Source of the DNA: Dysgonomonas gadei ATCC BAA-286
GTDB taxonomy: Bacteria > Bacteroidota > Bacteroidia > Bacteroidales > Dysgonomonadaceae
Assembly (NCBI RefSeq): GCF_000213555.1
Contig: NZ_GL891981.1
Coordinates: 110,821 to 174,820 of the forward strand
Length of the DNA: 64,000 bases
Direction: 5' to 3'
Shown here one piece after another: positions 27,484 through 38,300 of this stretch (its first letter is position 1; every line of letters starts with the position of its first letter). Position numbers and translations under genes: made by a program. The notes under the pieces were generated by a model that saw nothing but the letters and a program-made list of their open reading frames with translations, had not been told where the DNA came from and did not search any database.

Positions 27484-28944
27484 TTATTCGCTGGTAAGGG
27501 TAAATGTAATATTGAAAATGGCTTTGCCACCATTGCACGTAACTATCATTTTAGTTGAAACGGCATCACTGGCAACGGCATTGTCAGGATGATTACCTCC
27601 ATATAGGTATAATTCGGTTTCGCTGTGGCCTATACTGCACCACACAATACCTTCTGCCCATGCTGCTGACACACCTTCCTTGGTAATCCAGTAACCCGGA
27701 GCGTCACCTGTATAAGTAGGGTCTTCGGCAGATTCGGTATTCAGATATACTTTCAGTTCTTTGGAAGCAATCGCTTTATGTATCTGATAAGTAGTCATCT
27801 TGAAAGCATCCCGTAATATATCCTGAATATTTTCCTGCACGCTGGCATAGTCGTTACTCCAAGGCTTGCTCAACGATATATTCTTTTCTATTGTAGTCGG
27901 TGTGCCTGCCGGAGGTGTTTCCGGATCTTCGTAGGCAATAACGTTCACTGTGATTTTGAACATCTCTATTTTGTTATTGGCAAGGAAAGCGTAGCGGATA
28001 GTGAAGGACTGTCCTTCTTCCAGATTGTCAGGCATCTGCCCTATTCCTATTTCATCATCCTCAAAGTCTCCGTAGGTAGTGTATACACTGGCATTGTCAC
28101 CATACTCGCCGACAAATCCGTTCATGTCATACCAGAATCCTGTACCTGTAACAGCTTCCTGAGCATAACTGCCGTCTTCTTTCACACCGAGGAATTTTAT
28201 ATCATCCATCGAAGATATACCCAGATCGCTCATTGTCTGCGTCAGGTTGAACTTAAGTGGATCCTGATCGTAGCTGCTTCTTGGTGTTACATTGATGCTG
28301 AGTTCCTGAGTATTAATTACCGGAGCAGTTATTGCACCTGCTGTTTTGGCTTTTACTGTTATAACTACAGCTGCACGTTTTTCATTGTATTTCAGGCATT
28401 CGATGAACTTAACGGTTTGCCCTTCTACCAGATGTCCCGGATATTGTCCTATCGCGAATTGTTTATCTTCCGTATTATATTCGGCAAATACCATGGCATC
28501 TGTACCCCATGTGGTAATATCGCCGTTCTTATCCCACCAGTGCCCCCAGGGAGCATTTGTATTTGTCATGGAACCAGCGTCTGCATGCGTGGTACCTAGT
28601 ATACCGAAACCCTTGATTTCGGGAGCTCCGCTTTCTCCTGCAATGCCCAGTATCAATTGCTCTTCGGTGATTCCGAACAGCTCAGCTATTTTATTCATTT
28701 CTACTACCAGTGTGGCGCCATCATAAAGGGTCTGGCTTATAACCACATCCACTGAATATTCTAATATCAGATCTGCATTGATTTTGTTTTTCTGCGCCTC
28801 TTTTTCAGCTTCCTGACGGGCAATTTCATCAATCTCCTCCTGAGTTAATGTATGCAGTCCCCAAAAATCCGAGTTATCGCTGCAACTGCTCAAACCTACG
28901 GCAAAGAGAGCGATAAATATTATATATAGATATATGCTTTTCAT
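27484..28944 (-). CDS. Lipoprotein with three DUF4859 modules (probable surface glycan/glycoprotein-binding protein)
   Basis: This 486-residue lipoprotein (lipobox VGLSSC) follows SusD after 42 bases, the position of SusE/F-type surface glycan-binding proteins. After a short coiled stretch (TQEEIDEIARQEAEKEAQ) it has three similar modules of roughly 130 residues, each with a G-WxD-G/GHWWDKNG-type core and an IGQYPGH or IGQMPDN turn: about 60-200, 210-335 and 350-480. These are DUF4859 modules. The same module ends the next gene's product. No catalytic motif is visible; ligand binding is inferred from position and repeat layout. Confidence 0.85.
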   Translation of the reverse strand: MKSIYLYIIFIALFAVGLSSCSDNSDFWGLHTLTQEEIDEIARQEAEKEAQKNKINADLILEYSVDVVISQTLYDGATLVVEMNKIAELFGITEEQLILGIAGESGAPEIKGFGILGTTHADAGSMTNTNAPWGHWWDKNGDITTWGTDAMVFAEYNTEDKQFAIGQYPGHLVEGQTVKFIECLKYNEKRAAVVITVKAKTAGAITAPVINTQELSINVTPRSSYDQDPLKFNLTQTMSDLGISSMDDIKFLGVKEDGSYAQEAVTGTGFWYDMNGFVGEYGDNASVYTTYGDFEDDEIGIGQMPDNLEEGQSFTIRYAFLANNKIEMFKITVNVIAYEDPETPPAGTPTTIEKNISLSKPWSNDYASVQENIQDILRDAFKMTTYQIHKAIASKELKVYLNTESAEDPTYTGDAPGYWITKEGVSAAWAEGIVWCSIGHSETELYLYGGNHPDNAVASDAVSTKMIVTCNGGKAIFNITFTLTSE

Positions 28945-28986
28945 TTTGAATTTCTCTTTTTATTTAACAATTGTTTTCTGAATGGA

Positions 28987-30681
28987 TTAATTACTATATC
29001 CCTTATTCTGAACGAGAGATATATTTCCATCCATCGCAGATTTAGGTATCGGGAAATAGTCCCAATGTGTTTCGGTAGTCGCATCTTTACAGAACCATGA
29101 TTTTCCGTTAAAGACATTGCGGCCGTCGGTCATTTTGAATCTTATCAGATCCTGACGACGATGATGTTCACCTACAAATTCCCAGGCCAGATCGTCGAGT
29201 AAGCCTCCTAATACAATGTCATTCCCTTTTTCCGAAGTACTCTTGTAAGATGCAGGATCCCAGTTTGCATAGCCTTCGCTGGTATACTCGCGGTGACCGT
29301 AATCATATACGCTTCCGCCTTTCAGATCGGCAATTGTGCGGGTTGCCTTTGCCGCAGAATCGAATGAACGCTTGCGGATATCTGTAATCAGACTGGCAGC
29401 AGTCTGTTCGTCCCTGCCTAATCGTAGCAAGCATTCCGCTTTGATGAACATGGCATCTGCCAGACGGAAAAATGCAACATCGTTACCATATGTGCCTGCA
29501 TCACCTCCTACGATTTCACTTTTTACAAAACGGTAGCCCTCTTGCTGATATGCTCCGGGATTATCTATAGAGTGTACATTCTTTGAATAATTGAGTACTC
29601 CTTGTCCCGACCAGTCATCGGATGTGAAAGGTATCGGGTCTCCGGACTGAGGGATATAGTTGCCATCGGTATCTTTAGTTGCACTTTTCTGTACACCGCC
29701 TGTCCATGTATATTTACTACGGTTGTCGGCTGCGTCGTAGCTGTCGATAAACTGAGGTACTGCACAACTGCCGTTCCAAGGTGCTCCTGAATATCCGTAG
29801 GCAGCTGCTCCTGCACCTACCAGGCATTTGTTAACCAGATAATTGTGGGCTGCCCTTTTCTTATCCAAAGGAATTGCGAATATAACTTCGGGTGATCCTG
29901 AAATATCAGCTTTGAAATTGTCAAGATAATTTGGAGCCAGAGAGAATCCGCCGTCGGTAATCACTTCGTTTACTTCAGTCAGCGCTTTTTCATAATAATC
30001 AGTGCCTGTGGTCCCGAAGTATGCATTGTAATTCAGATATAACTTGGCCAATACCATACAGGCAGCATAGCGGTTAGGATAGCCGTGTATTTTTTCTTTG
30101 CTGAGATCGTCTTTGATGGCATTAAGTTCACTTACACAAAATTCGAAAATCTGTTCGGCATTCTGTTGCTGAGGAAGATGGCCTTCGGGTATATTCTGTG
30201 TTGTTTCCAAGGGTACATTGCGGAATGCATCAAGCAGGATATAGTAGTTCAGTGCCCGGATAAAGCGCATTTCGGCCTGTTCTACTCCCGTATCCGATAA
30301 TATATCCAGACATTTGTTGGTGTAGCCGATACCCACATAGGCATAATTCCACAAACCTTCGGTATGGCCTAATGAAGAGTTCCAGCTGTGTTTGTGCATG
30401 GATACATATAAGTCGCCCCAACCCACACCGATGCGTTTTGGTGTCATATACGTATCGCTGCATTCTTCCATCAGGTCGAAATAACCGTTCCATCCCCAAT
30501 AGAGATAACGCAGCTGTGCATATGCTTCTCCCATCATTTCGCCTACAGCCTGTTCGTCTGTTATATCTATTGTTTCATCTGTCAGTTGGTCGTATACATT
30601 TTCAGATAGATCTGTACAAGCTGCGAAAGTTAACAATGAACTTACTGCCAGCCCTATTATAGTATTTTTAATTAATTTCAT
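28987..30681 (-). CDS. SusD/RagB family outer-membrane lipoprotein
   Basis: This 564-residue lipoprotein (lipobox LTFAAC, Cys22) has the SusD fold: N-terminal TPR-like helices (YAQLRYLYWGWNGYF, RFIRALNYYILLDAFRNVPL) and the C-terminal WEFVGEHHRRQDLIRF and FPIPKSAM motifs shared by the family. SusD proteins cap the SusC transporter and present ligand. It follows susC by 13 bases and belongs to the minus-strand PUL. Confidence 0.95.
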   Translation of the reverse strand: MKLIKNTIIGLAVSSLLTFAACTDLSENVYDQLTDETIDITDEQAVGEMMGEAYAQLRYLYWGWNGYFDLMEECSDTYMTPKRIGVGWGDLYVSMHKHSWNSSLGHTEGLWNYAYVGIGYTNKCLDILSDTGVEQAEMRFIRALNYYILLDAFRNVPLETTQNIPEGHLPQQQNAEQIFEFCVSELNAIKDDLSKEKIHGYPNRYAACMVLAKLYLNYNAYFGTTGTDYYEKALTEVNEVITDGGFSLAPNYLDNFKADISGSPEVIFAIPLDKKRAAHNYLVNKCLVGAGAAAYGYSGAPWNGSCAVPQFIDSYDAADNRSKYTWTGGVQKSATKDTDGNYIPQSGDPIPFTSDDWSGQGVLNYSKNVHSIDNPGAYQQEGYRFVKSEIVGGDAGTYGNDVAFFRLADAMFIKAECLLRLGRDEQTAASLITDIRKRSFDSAAKATRTIADLKGGSVYDYGHREYTSEGYANWDPASYKSTSEKGNDIVLGGLLDDLAWEFVGEHHRRQDLIRFKMTDGRNVFNGKSWFCKDATTETHWDYFPIPKSAMDGNISLVQNKGYSN

Positions 30682-30694
30682 GATTTTACTGGTA

Positions 30695-33600
30695 TTAGAA
30701 ATTTAGATTTACACCTATTGTGAATGAACGGGTGGTAGGATATTTGTCGCGGCCGTCTATACCCGGTGTCCTGAAATAGTTAGATACTTCCGGGTCCAGG
30801 CCTGAATAGCCTGTAATACAAAACAGGTTCTGACCTGATACGTATACTCTGGCTTTTTTGATATATTCTTTGACGGCTCCTGATAATGGCAGATTATATC
30901 CTAATGTCAGATTAGCTAATTTCACAAAGTCTCCGTTCTCGATATGGTCACTCCATACGCCTTGCGACATCGAGCTTGATAATTGTACCTGCAATTGCTG
31001 TCCTGTAGCCGGATCTATTACCGGCGCACCGCTTGTGTCCACTGCCCCATACCATTTGGCTGCCGATTTCAGGCGGTTGTAAGCTATCGAATTGTTTTCG
31101 TAGAAAGCCCGCTGAAGATTTAAAATCTTAAATCCGAACTGACCTGTGAATTGCATGCTAAGGTCTAAATCCTTGTAGCGGAATGTATGTCCCCAACCGG
31201 CATATACCTGAGGCAGGCCATTTCCTAGTCGTTGACGGTTGACTTCTTCGTTGTATTTTGAGTCGAATTCTTTTACGACCCAGCCTCCGTTACCATCCGA
31301 TACTTCCACCAGCACAAAGCCGTCTTTGCTGACGCCTACAGATTTTAGTCCCCAGAAATCTCCCATGCGGTGACCTACTTCCAGGCAGTGTGTAGGCACA
31401 GTTATAGGGTCTCCGGCATTTCCTTCCTGTGCGAAGTTGCGTGTTTCATACAGGTCGTTGGACAGGCTCAGGAGTTTGTTGCTGTTGTGGGATAATGTCA
31501 AAGTGGTATTGTATTCAAAATCCTTATTTTTTACAGGTACGGCTTTGATCAGTATCTCTATCCCTTTATTACTCATCTTTCCGGCATTAGCCAGAGTGGA
31601 ATTATACATGTTGGGAGGTACAGGTACTGTGTAGCTGTATAGTAAGTCTTTTGTCCTTTTGTTGTATACATCTATAGATCCGCTCAAACGTCCTCCGAAA
31701 ATACCCCAGTCGAGCCCGACATTGAATTCCTGAGTTGTTTCCCATTTCAATTTCGGATTTGGATTCTGAGTTACCTGCAACGATGGGCTCCATTGTCCGT
31801 CTTTGTTCAGATGGTCGCCATAAGGGTCGTAACCGAACAAGGTCAGCGAAGTATAAGACGACAGGGCGTTTACTCCCGTTTTTCCATAGCCTGCACGCAG
31901 TTTCAGGTTGTCGATCCAGGTCAATGGTTTCATAAAGCTTTCGTTGCTGACAGTCCAACCCAGCGACAGGGAAGGGAAGGTTCCCCATTTATTATCTTTA
32001 CCGAATACGGAAGACCCTTCACGGCGTACAGATGCTAAAATATTGTAGCGGTCATCGTAGGCATAGCTCACACGACCGAAGAACCCAATCAGGTGATTGT
32101 CATTTTTGTATGACCCCATACTTGCTGTTTTGTCTTCGTCTTTCAGGTAAGTACCCTGGCCTAAGTTGTTGTATAAGAAAGATTCCGATGAGAAGTTACC
32201 ATTTCCTGCACTGAAACCGTCATTGACATTGTACAGGTAGCTATATCCTATCAGAGCGTTAGCTCTGTGTTTTCCTATAGAGAAGTCATATCTGGATGTC
32301 AGGTCTAAGTTATCGCTGCGGCCGTTGCTCGATGATTTGGATGCCCAACCTTTACATGCTGCTATTACCTGACTATAATAATCACTTGTATAGAATGTTT
32401 GTCCGGTAGAAGAGTTTTCTTTCAGGGATACCATCAGTTCGGTTTGCCATCCTTTTATCGGCTCTAGCGTAACCCTTCCTGTGAGGCGGGAATAATGGGA
32501 CCTTGTGTCGCCAATCATTTCGTTTTGTATTTCCACCGGGTTGTAATACTGAAAGCGGCTATACTCCTCGTAATATGAGCCATCCTCGTTATAAATAGGA
32601 GATGAAGGATTGTGTATCAGGGCTTGCCTGTATACATAATTATTATCATTGTTGGTATTCTTGTGATTACCATACAATAAATTAACATTGAATTTCAGGA
32701 TATCTTTCATCGCATATTGTGTGAAGTCGAGCTGCATTTTCAGATCGCGGCTGTCGCTTTTGCGCATGATCCCTTCTTCGTCGCTATATGTTACATTTGC
32801 AGAATAGGCCGATGTCTTGGAACCACCTTTCAGCTCTAGGGAATGATTCTGAGTATAGCCGGCCTTGCGGGTAACTGCTTTGAGCCAGTCGGTATCATAC
32901 CCCTCATATGGGAAACTGGTACGTGCATAGATAATATCGTTTGTATCCATAAAATCGGCAGTCTTATACCAATTGGAGAAGGACAGATAGCCCGAATAGT
33001 TCACTTCCGAATGGGATTCGCGCCTGCCTGTTTTCGTAGTGATTATAATAACTCCGTTTGCACCGCGCGTACCGTATATAGCGGCAGCAGAAGCATCTTT
33101 CAGGATATCTATCGATGCGATATTCTCGGGAGCGGCGGTTGTCAGGCTACCCTCGATTCCGTCGACTAAAACCAGTGGCTGTACATTTCCGTATAAGGTA
33201 GAAATACCCCGGAGCATGATGCTGGAAGTTGCATTCGGGTCTCCTGACGAATTGGTAATACTCAATCCGGCTACCTTTCCTTTTATAAGTTCGGCTGCAT
33301 CGCCTATCTTTCCTACAGAAAAGTCTTCGGATTTCACACTGGCGATAGCGCTGGTGACATCGCCTTTTCGCTGGGTGCCGTAACCGATGACGATAACTTC
33401 ATCCAGCATTTTCAGGTCTTCGGAGAGTGTTACCGATATGTTCCTTTGTCCGTTCAGGTTTATTTCCTGTTTCTGGAAACCTACGTATGAAAATACGAGC
33501 GTACAATCGGTGCCGGATACCGAAAGTGTAAACTTGCCGTCTACATCGGTAGTTGTACCGTTTATCGTGCCCTTTTCTACTACCGATACTCCTATCAGTG

Positions 33601-33772
33601 CATCGCCTTTTTCATCTATGACTGTTCCCGAAACCGTTGTCTTTGATTGCTGTATTTCTTTGCTGTTATCGGCAACCGATACCTGAGGGTAAGCCAGCCC
33701 GCCCAGCATAACACATGACAGTAGTATACAACAGGCTGTTTTGTGTTTAATTTTTAGAAGGTTTGTTCTCAT
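30695..33772 (-). CDS. SusC/RagA family TonB-dependent transporter
   Basis: This 1025-residue outer-membrane transporter has an N-terminal signal (about 1-35), a carboxypeptidase-regulatory-like domain (about 43-125, TVSGTVIDEKGDALIGVSV), a plug domain with IRGISTLYG-like and AAAIYGTRGANGVIIITTK motifs (about 130-250) and a 22-strand barrel ending in NLNF. It pairs with the SusD gene downstream to form an energised import complex for oligosaccharides or glycopeptides. Its upstream neighbour is the GH27 gene, 67 bases away, in the same operon. Confidence 0.96.
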   Translation of the reverse strand: MRTNLLKIKHKTACCILLSCVMLGGLAYPQVSVADNSKEIQQSKTTVSGTVIDEKGDALIGVSVVEKGTINGTTTDVDGKFTLSVSGTDCTLVFSYVGFQKQEINLNGQRNISVTLSEDLKMLDEVIVIGYGTQRKGDVTSAIASVKSEDFSVGKIGDAAELIKGKVAGLSITNSSGDPNATSSIMLRGISTLYGNVQPLVLVDGIEGSLTTAAPENIASIDILKDASAAAIYGTRGANGVIIITTKTGRRESHSEVNYSGYLSFSNWYKTADFMDTNDIIYARTSFPYEGYDTDWLKAVTRKAGYTQNHSLELKGGSKTSAYSANVTYSDEEGIMRKSDSRDLKMQLDFTQYAMKDILKFNVNLLYGNHKNTNNDNNYVYRQALIHNPSSPIYNEDGSYYEEYSRFQYYNPVEIQNEMIGDTRSHYSRLTGRVTLEPIKGWQTELMVSLKENSSTGQTFYTSDYYSQVIAACKGWASKSSSNGRSDNLDLTSRYDFSIGKHRANALIGYSYLYNVNDGFSAGNGNFSSESFLYNNLGQGTYLKDEDKTASMGSYKNDNHLIGFFGRVSYAYDDRYNILASVRREGSSVFGKDNKWGTFPSLSLGWTVSNESFMKPLTWIDNLKLRAGYGKTGVNALSSYTSLTLFGYDPYGDHLNKDGQWSPSLQVTQNPNPKLKWETTQEFNVGLDWGIFGGRLSGSIDVYNKRTKDLLYSYTVPVPPNMYNSTLANAGKMSNKGIEILIKAVPVKNKDFEYNTTLTLSHNSNKLLSLSNDLYETRNFAQEGNAGDPITVPTHCLEVGHRMGDFWGLKSVGVSKDGFVLVEVSDGNGGWVVKEFDSKYNEEVNRQRLGNGLPQVYAGWGHTFRYKDLDLSMQFTGQFGFKILNLQRAFYENNSIAYNRLKSAAKWYGAVDTSGAPVIDPATGQQLQVQLSSSMSQGVWSDHIENGDFVKLANLTLGYNLPLSGAVKEYIKKARVYVSGQNLFCITGYSGLDPEVSNYFRTPGIDGRDKYPTTRSFTIGVNLNF

Positions 33773-33839
33773 CTTTAGATTTAATTAGTTTTCGAATTCA
33801 TGGTTGTTAGTAATTTATTCTAGTGTGTTTTTCTTCCGG

Positions 33840-35078
33840 TTATTTCCTGAGCCGGACGAATAAACTTTCATGAGGTTCCAGTACTTTTTTCAGAGGGGTA
33901 TCAGTAGTACCCATTTCCTGCTGTGTCCATATGTTTTTGATTTTTCTCGGTATGCGTTTCATGTATAATGAGCCGTTTTCGAGGCTTTCGTCATATACTG
34001 TATCGAAATTCCAGTTATAGTCGAGGTCGATATTGAAATTATTCCGGTTTATGAACAGGAATGCCACATCTCCATCCGATAAGGCTTTGACGAGAATGTC
34101 TATACCATTCAATGTGACAAACCGGAATGCTGTTTTGCCTAACTTATCCTGATTGATTGCGATAGCCTCTTTGTTGAGAAGTATTTCCTTTGTCAGTGCG
34201 TCCATATTGCGGATATCGTTTCCGGCCATTAATGGTGCCGACATCATGCTCCAGATAGCGAAATGTGAACGATACTCATTTTCTGTCTGTCCTCCATTGC
34301 CGATTTCGAGCATCTCCAGGTCGTTCCAATGCCCGGGGCCGGAATATTGATTAATGGTGAGTGCCTTGTCTAATATTTGTAATACGCCTACTCCTCCCCA
34401 GTTGAACTTACAATCATAACAGTCACGTATATCGGCTGTGATGCGCCATAGATGGCCTATGCCTTTACCCCATTCCCAAGGTTTGTTTTCGCCCCATTCG
34501 CATATGCTGAATACGATAGGTCTGCCACACGCCTTTAATGCGTCGCTCATCGTTTTATAGGCGGCTTTAGCATCCTGGCCTTCATTGTAGCACCAGTCGT
34601 ATTTGAGGTAATCGACACCCCATCCGGCATACTGGCGTGTATCCTGAAACTGGTATCCACGGCTGCCCGGCCTTCCCTGACATGTTTTGCTCCCTGCACA
34701 GGAGTATATCCCGAATTTGAGACCTAAACTGTGGACATAGTCGGCAACAGGTTTCATTCCGTTGGGAAAGTGGTCTTTATCTACTATAATATTTCCTTCC
34801 TCATCGCGTCCGGTTTGCCAGCAGTCGTCGATCACCACATATTCGTAGCCGGCATCTTTCATTCCTGATGAAACAATGGCGTCGGCCATCTCTTTAATCA
34901 GTTTTTCGCTGACGTTGCATCCGAATTTATTCCAGCTGTTCCATCCCATTGGTGGAGTTTGGGCAAGTTTGTCAAATTCAGAAATGACTGATTGGCCTTG
35001 TTTCCCAAATTCCTGTTGAGCAAGGGAGAAATTACAAATACCTATAAATAATAAAAAGAATGTGATAATGCTTTTCAT
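33840..35078 (-). CDS. GH27 alpha-galactosidase
   Basis: This 412-residue secreted enzyme has a signal peptide (about 1-20, ending SLAQ) and a complete GH27 TIM barrel: TPPMGWNSWNKFGC, the galactose-binding IDDCW, nucleophile Asp161 in LKYDWC and acid/base Asp216 in TADIRD. GPGHWNDLEML and an antiparallel C-terminal beta domain follow. The retained IDDCW aspartates favour alpha-galactosidase over the beta-L-arabinopyranosidase members of GH27. It is the first gene of the minus-strand PUL and divergent from the HTCS at 35355. In plant extensins a single alpha-galactose sits on serine, which this enzyme could remove. Confidence 0.94.
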   Translation of the reverse strand: MKSIITFFLLFIGICNFSLAQQEFGKQGQSVISEFDKLAQTPPMGWNSWNKFGCNVSEKLIKEMADAIVSSGMKDAGYEYVVIDDCWQTGRDEEGNIIVDKDHFPNGMKPVADYVHSLGLKFGIYSCAGSKTCQGRPGSRGYQFQDTRQYAGWGVDYLKYDWCYNEGQDAKAAYKTMSDALKACGRPIVFSICEWGENKPWEWGKGIGHLWRITADIRDCYDCKFNWGGVGVLQILDKALTINQYSGPGHWNDLEMLEIGNGGQTENEYRSHFAIWSMMSAPLMAGNDIRNMDALTKEILLNKEAIAINQDKLGKTAFRFVTLNGIDILVKALSDGDVAFLFINRNNFNIDLDYNWNFDTVYDESLENGSLYMKRIPRKIKNIWTQQEMGTTDTPLKKVLEPHESLFVRLRK

Positions 35079-35354
35079 ACTATAATAAGTTTTAGATTCC
35101 GGTAATAATCAAAGAATTGAAGCGGGCAATTCCTCTATTGCAAAAGACGTTAAAATATGTTGAAGGCATATGCAACGAATCTCCAGAACAATGCGAAATT
35201 TATCCAAATTAATATTTTAACTATGATACAATAATTAAGATTAAATTGCATTAAACCAGTAGTTTGGGTATTCATTTGTAGGATTGTGCTATCTTTTTGA
35301 AATTTTGTGTTACCGGAAAAAGTGCGATATTTACACTTAAAACCTTTATACTAT
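35079..35354. promoter_or_regulatory. Divergent control region between GH27 PUL and HTCS
   Basis: This 276-base AT-rich gap must hold the promoters of the minus-strand PUL and of the HTCS gene. On the plus strand TATCTTTT at 35290-35297 is one base off the -7 consensus, with a TTTG at 35263-35266 at a slightly long spacing. On the minus strand I see only weak matches (for example the complement of 35193-35200). The HTCS binding site is expected here, but no obvious repeat was picked out by eye. Confidence 0.5.
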
Positions 35355-38300
35355 ATGAAAACACGGATATTAAAGACATTCCTGGTGATAGTATGTTTTT
35401 TTCTTTTTACTTCTCCGCTTACAGGAATTGAGCTGAATTTTAAATATTACTTTGTAGAGAACGGACTGTCGTCGAACACTGTATATGCTATTGAGCAGGA
35501 TTCGAGAGGTTATATCTGGATAGGAACAGAGGATGGACTCAACCGTTTCGACGGATATAATTTTCATTCATACAGGAATATACCAAGGGATAGCACATCT
35601 ATCGTAAATAATTATATATATAGTCTTTATGAAGATATAAACAAGAAACTATGGGTAGGGACTGAAACCGGAATCTCTATTTATGATTATCAAAGCGACC
35701 GTTTCCGTACTTTTACAAATAGGACAAAGGAGAATATTCCACTTAACGATAAGATACAGAATATTTTATCCGATGAGAATGAGAATATATGGATAAGTTC
35801 ATTTAAACAAGGAGTGTTTTTTTATAACAGACACACAGATGTGTTAAAGCTGTACTCCTTTAATAAATACGTGAAAAACAAACAGGAGCCGGTTTTTACG
35901 ACCTGTGTTTACAAAGACCGCGATAATACGATATGGGCATTAGTTAATAATACAATATATCAGTTATATAAATTAGATAAGAAGAAAGATGAGTTTGTTC
36001 CTGCATTTCCTGATACTAACTCCGATCTGTTGTGCCAACTCCGAGGATATACCCTGTTGGAAGATACCTTCGGTATGCTATGGCTGGGAACATGGACTAA
36101 TGGCCTTTTCGAAATAGATAAGAAAACCGGAATTAAAGGTAATTATCTGAACACAGAGAATGCAGACAAAATACTCCATATTCATTCCCTGATGGAATAT
36201 GAGCCGGGGAAGCTGCTGATAGGCTCGAATGACGGGCTGACTTCTTTCAGCATATCGCCTGTTATCGGCAATAAGAGAGAGTCTCATATCAAGGAGCCGG
36301 TATTATCGAACCGTTTTGTTTACCCTATTTATAAGGATAGGGAAGGCGGACTTTGGATAGGTACTTATTATGGAGGTATTAATTATGCATCTCCTAACAG
36401 GAACTATTTTACAAGTTATACGCACGATAGATATGAAAATTCGATAAGTGGTAATGTTGTGAGTACATTCTGTGAAGACGCATCCGGTAACCTATGGATA
36501 GGGACAGATGACGGGGGACTGAACTTCTTCAATACAAAAACAGAAAAATTCATTGCATATAAGCCCGATAAAAAAAGGAACAGTCTTTCTTATCACAATG
36601 TACATGCTCTGTGTATATACGATGATAACTTATGGATAGGAACATATTCGGGAGGGTTGAATGTGATGGATCTGCGTACGAAGAAGTTTAAGTGCTATTA
36701 TAACAATCCGTCAGATTCGACTTCTCTGGATGCTAATAATGTATATGCTTTATATAAGGATTCCCGTGATAATCTCTGGATTGGTACCACAACAGGAGTA
36801 AATCTCTATGACCGCAAAACGGATAGTTTTCTCCGTATGAAAAAATTGAATACGTTGATTATAGATATACTTCAAGTGGAAAATACGATCTGGGTAGCTA
36901 CTATCGGAGACGGGATTCATACCTACAATCTGGATACAAAGCAATGGCATGCATACCAGTTTGATCCGGAGGATAAGTCTTCTTTGATCAGTAACGATGT
37001 TATTTGCCTTTGTCTCGATGAGTCCGGCCAGCTATGGATAGGAACAAATAGCGGTTTGTGCCGGTACGATGCGAAAACTCAATCTTTTATACAAATATCG
37101 GTTAATTTTCAGAGCAATTCAATTTGCAGTATATTCAGTGATAATGGTTTCCTGTGGATAGCAACCACCCGCGGGTTAGTAAGTCTCGACCCTAAAACCA
37201 ATCAATACCGTATTTTTACTAAAGGGGATGGATTGTTGAGTGACCAGTTTACAGGAAAGTCTGGGATAAAGACATCTTCCGGCAGAATATATTTGGGGAC
37301 AGCAACCGGATTCAATGCTTTTTATCCTAAGCAGATTGTGATAAACCGATCTATTCCGTTAATAGAGATTACAGATTTTCAGTTGTTTAATAAGTCTGTG
37401 AATTTTTACGATTATCTATCATATGGCGAAGATAGCATCCGGCAGATAACATTACCCTACAATAAAAATGGCTTTAGTTTCGAATATACGGCACTAAGTT
37501 ATTTTGCCCCTGAAAAAAATGAATATGCTTTTATGCTCGAAGGTTTCGATAAGCACTGGAACTATGTAGGTAAAGTACGTAAGGCAGCTTATACGAATAT
37601 ACCTCCGGGAGAATATTTCTTTAAGGTCAAAGCATCGAACAATGACGGTATATGGAACGATACGGGATTGAAAATTAAACTGGTGATTACCCCTCCGTTC
37701 TGGTGGAATAACTGGTCTGTGACCTTTTATATATTGTTAGCCACTGCTGCATCCATCGCTTTTCTTACTTATATAAGGAACAGGGATGAAAAAAGGAATA
37801 GGGAGAGGATTGAGAAAATAAAGAATGAGCAGGAAAAAGAGGCGTATGACTCTAAAATAAATTTCTTTACTTCCATTGCTCACGAGATACGCACTCCTGT
37901 GAGTCTTATTATAGGGCCATTGGAACAAATTATAGAAACTTCGGATACTTTGCCCGAGCATATAAAGGGCGATCTGAATATTATAGACCGTAATAGCCAG
38001 AGGCTTCTTAACCTGGTGAACCAATTACTCGATTTCAGAAAGATAGAAAGGGAGACGATACAAATTACTTTATCGGATCAGAATGTATATGAATTCTTAT
38101 TAAATATGTATGACCGCTTTAAATCTTATGTGGAACATAAGCATATCAGATTCGTTTATACATACGATGATAAGGACTTCCGTACCGCAATAGATGTAGA
38201 GAATCTGACAAAGGTGGTAAGTAATCTGCTCAACAATGCATCCAAATATACGAAAGACTACATAGAGCTTATATTTCGCTCTGATGTAGAAGGTAATAAA

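Noticed and set aside
35307..35354. GTG start for the first HTCS
   Set aside because: It would add 16 non-hydrophobic residues before the signal peptide, and ATG at 35355 fits the signal peptide better.
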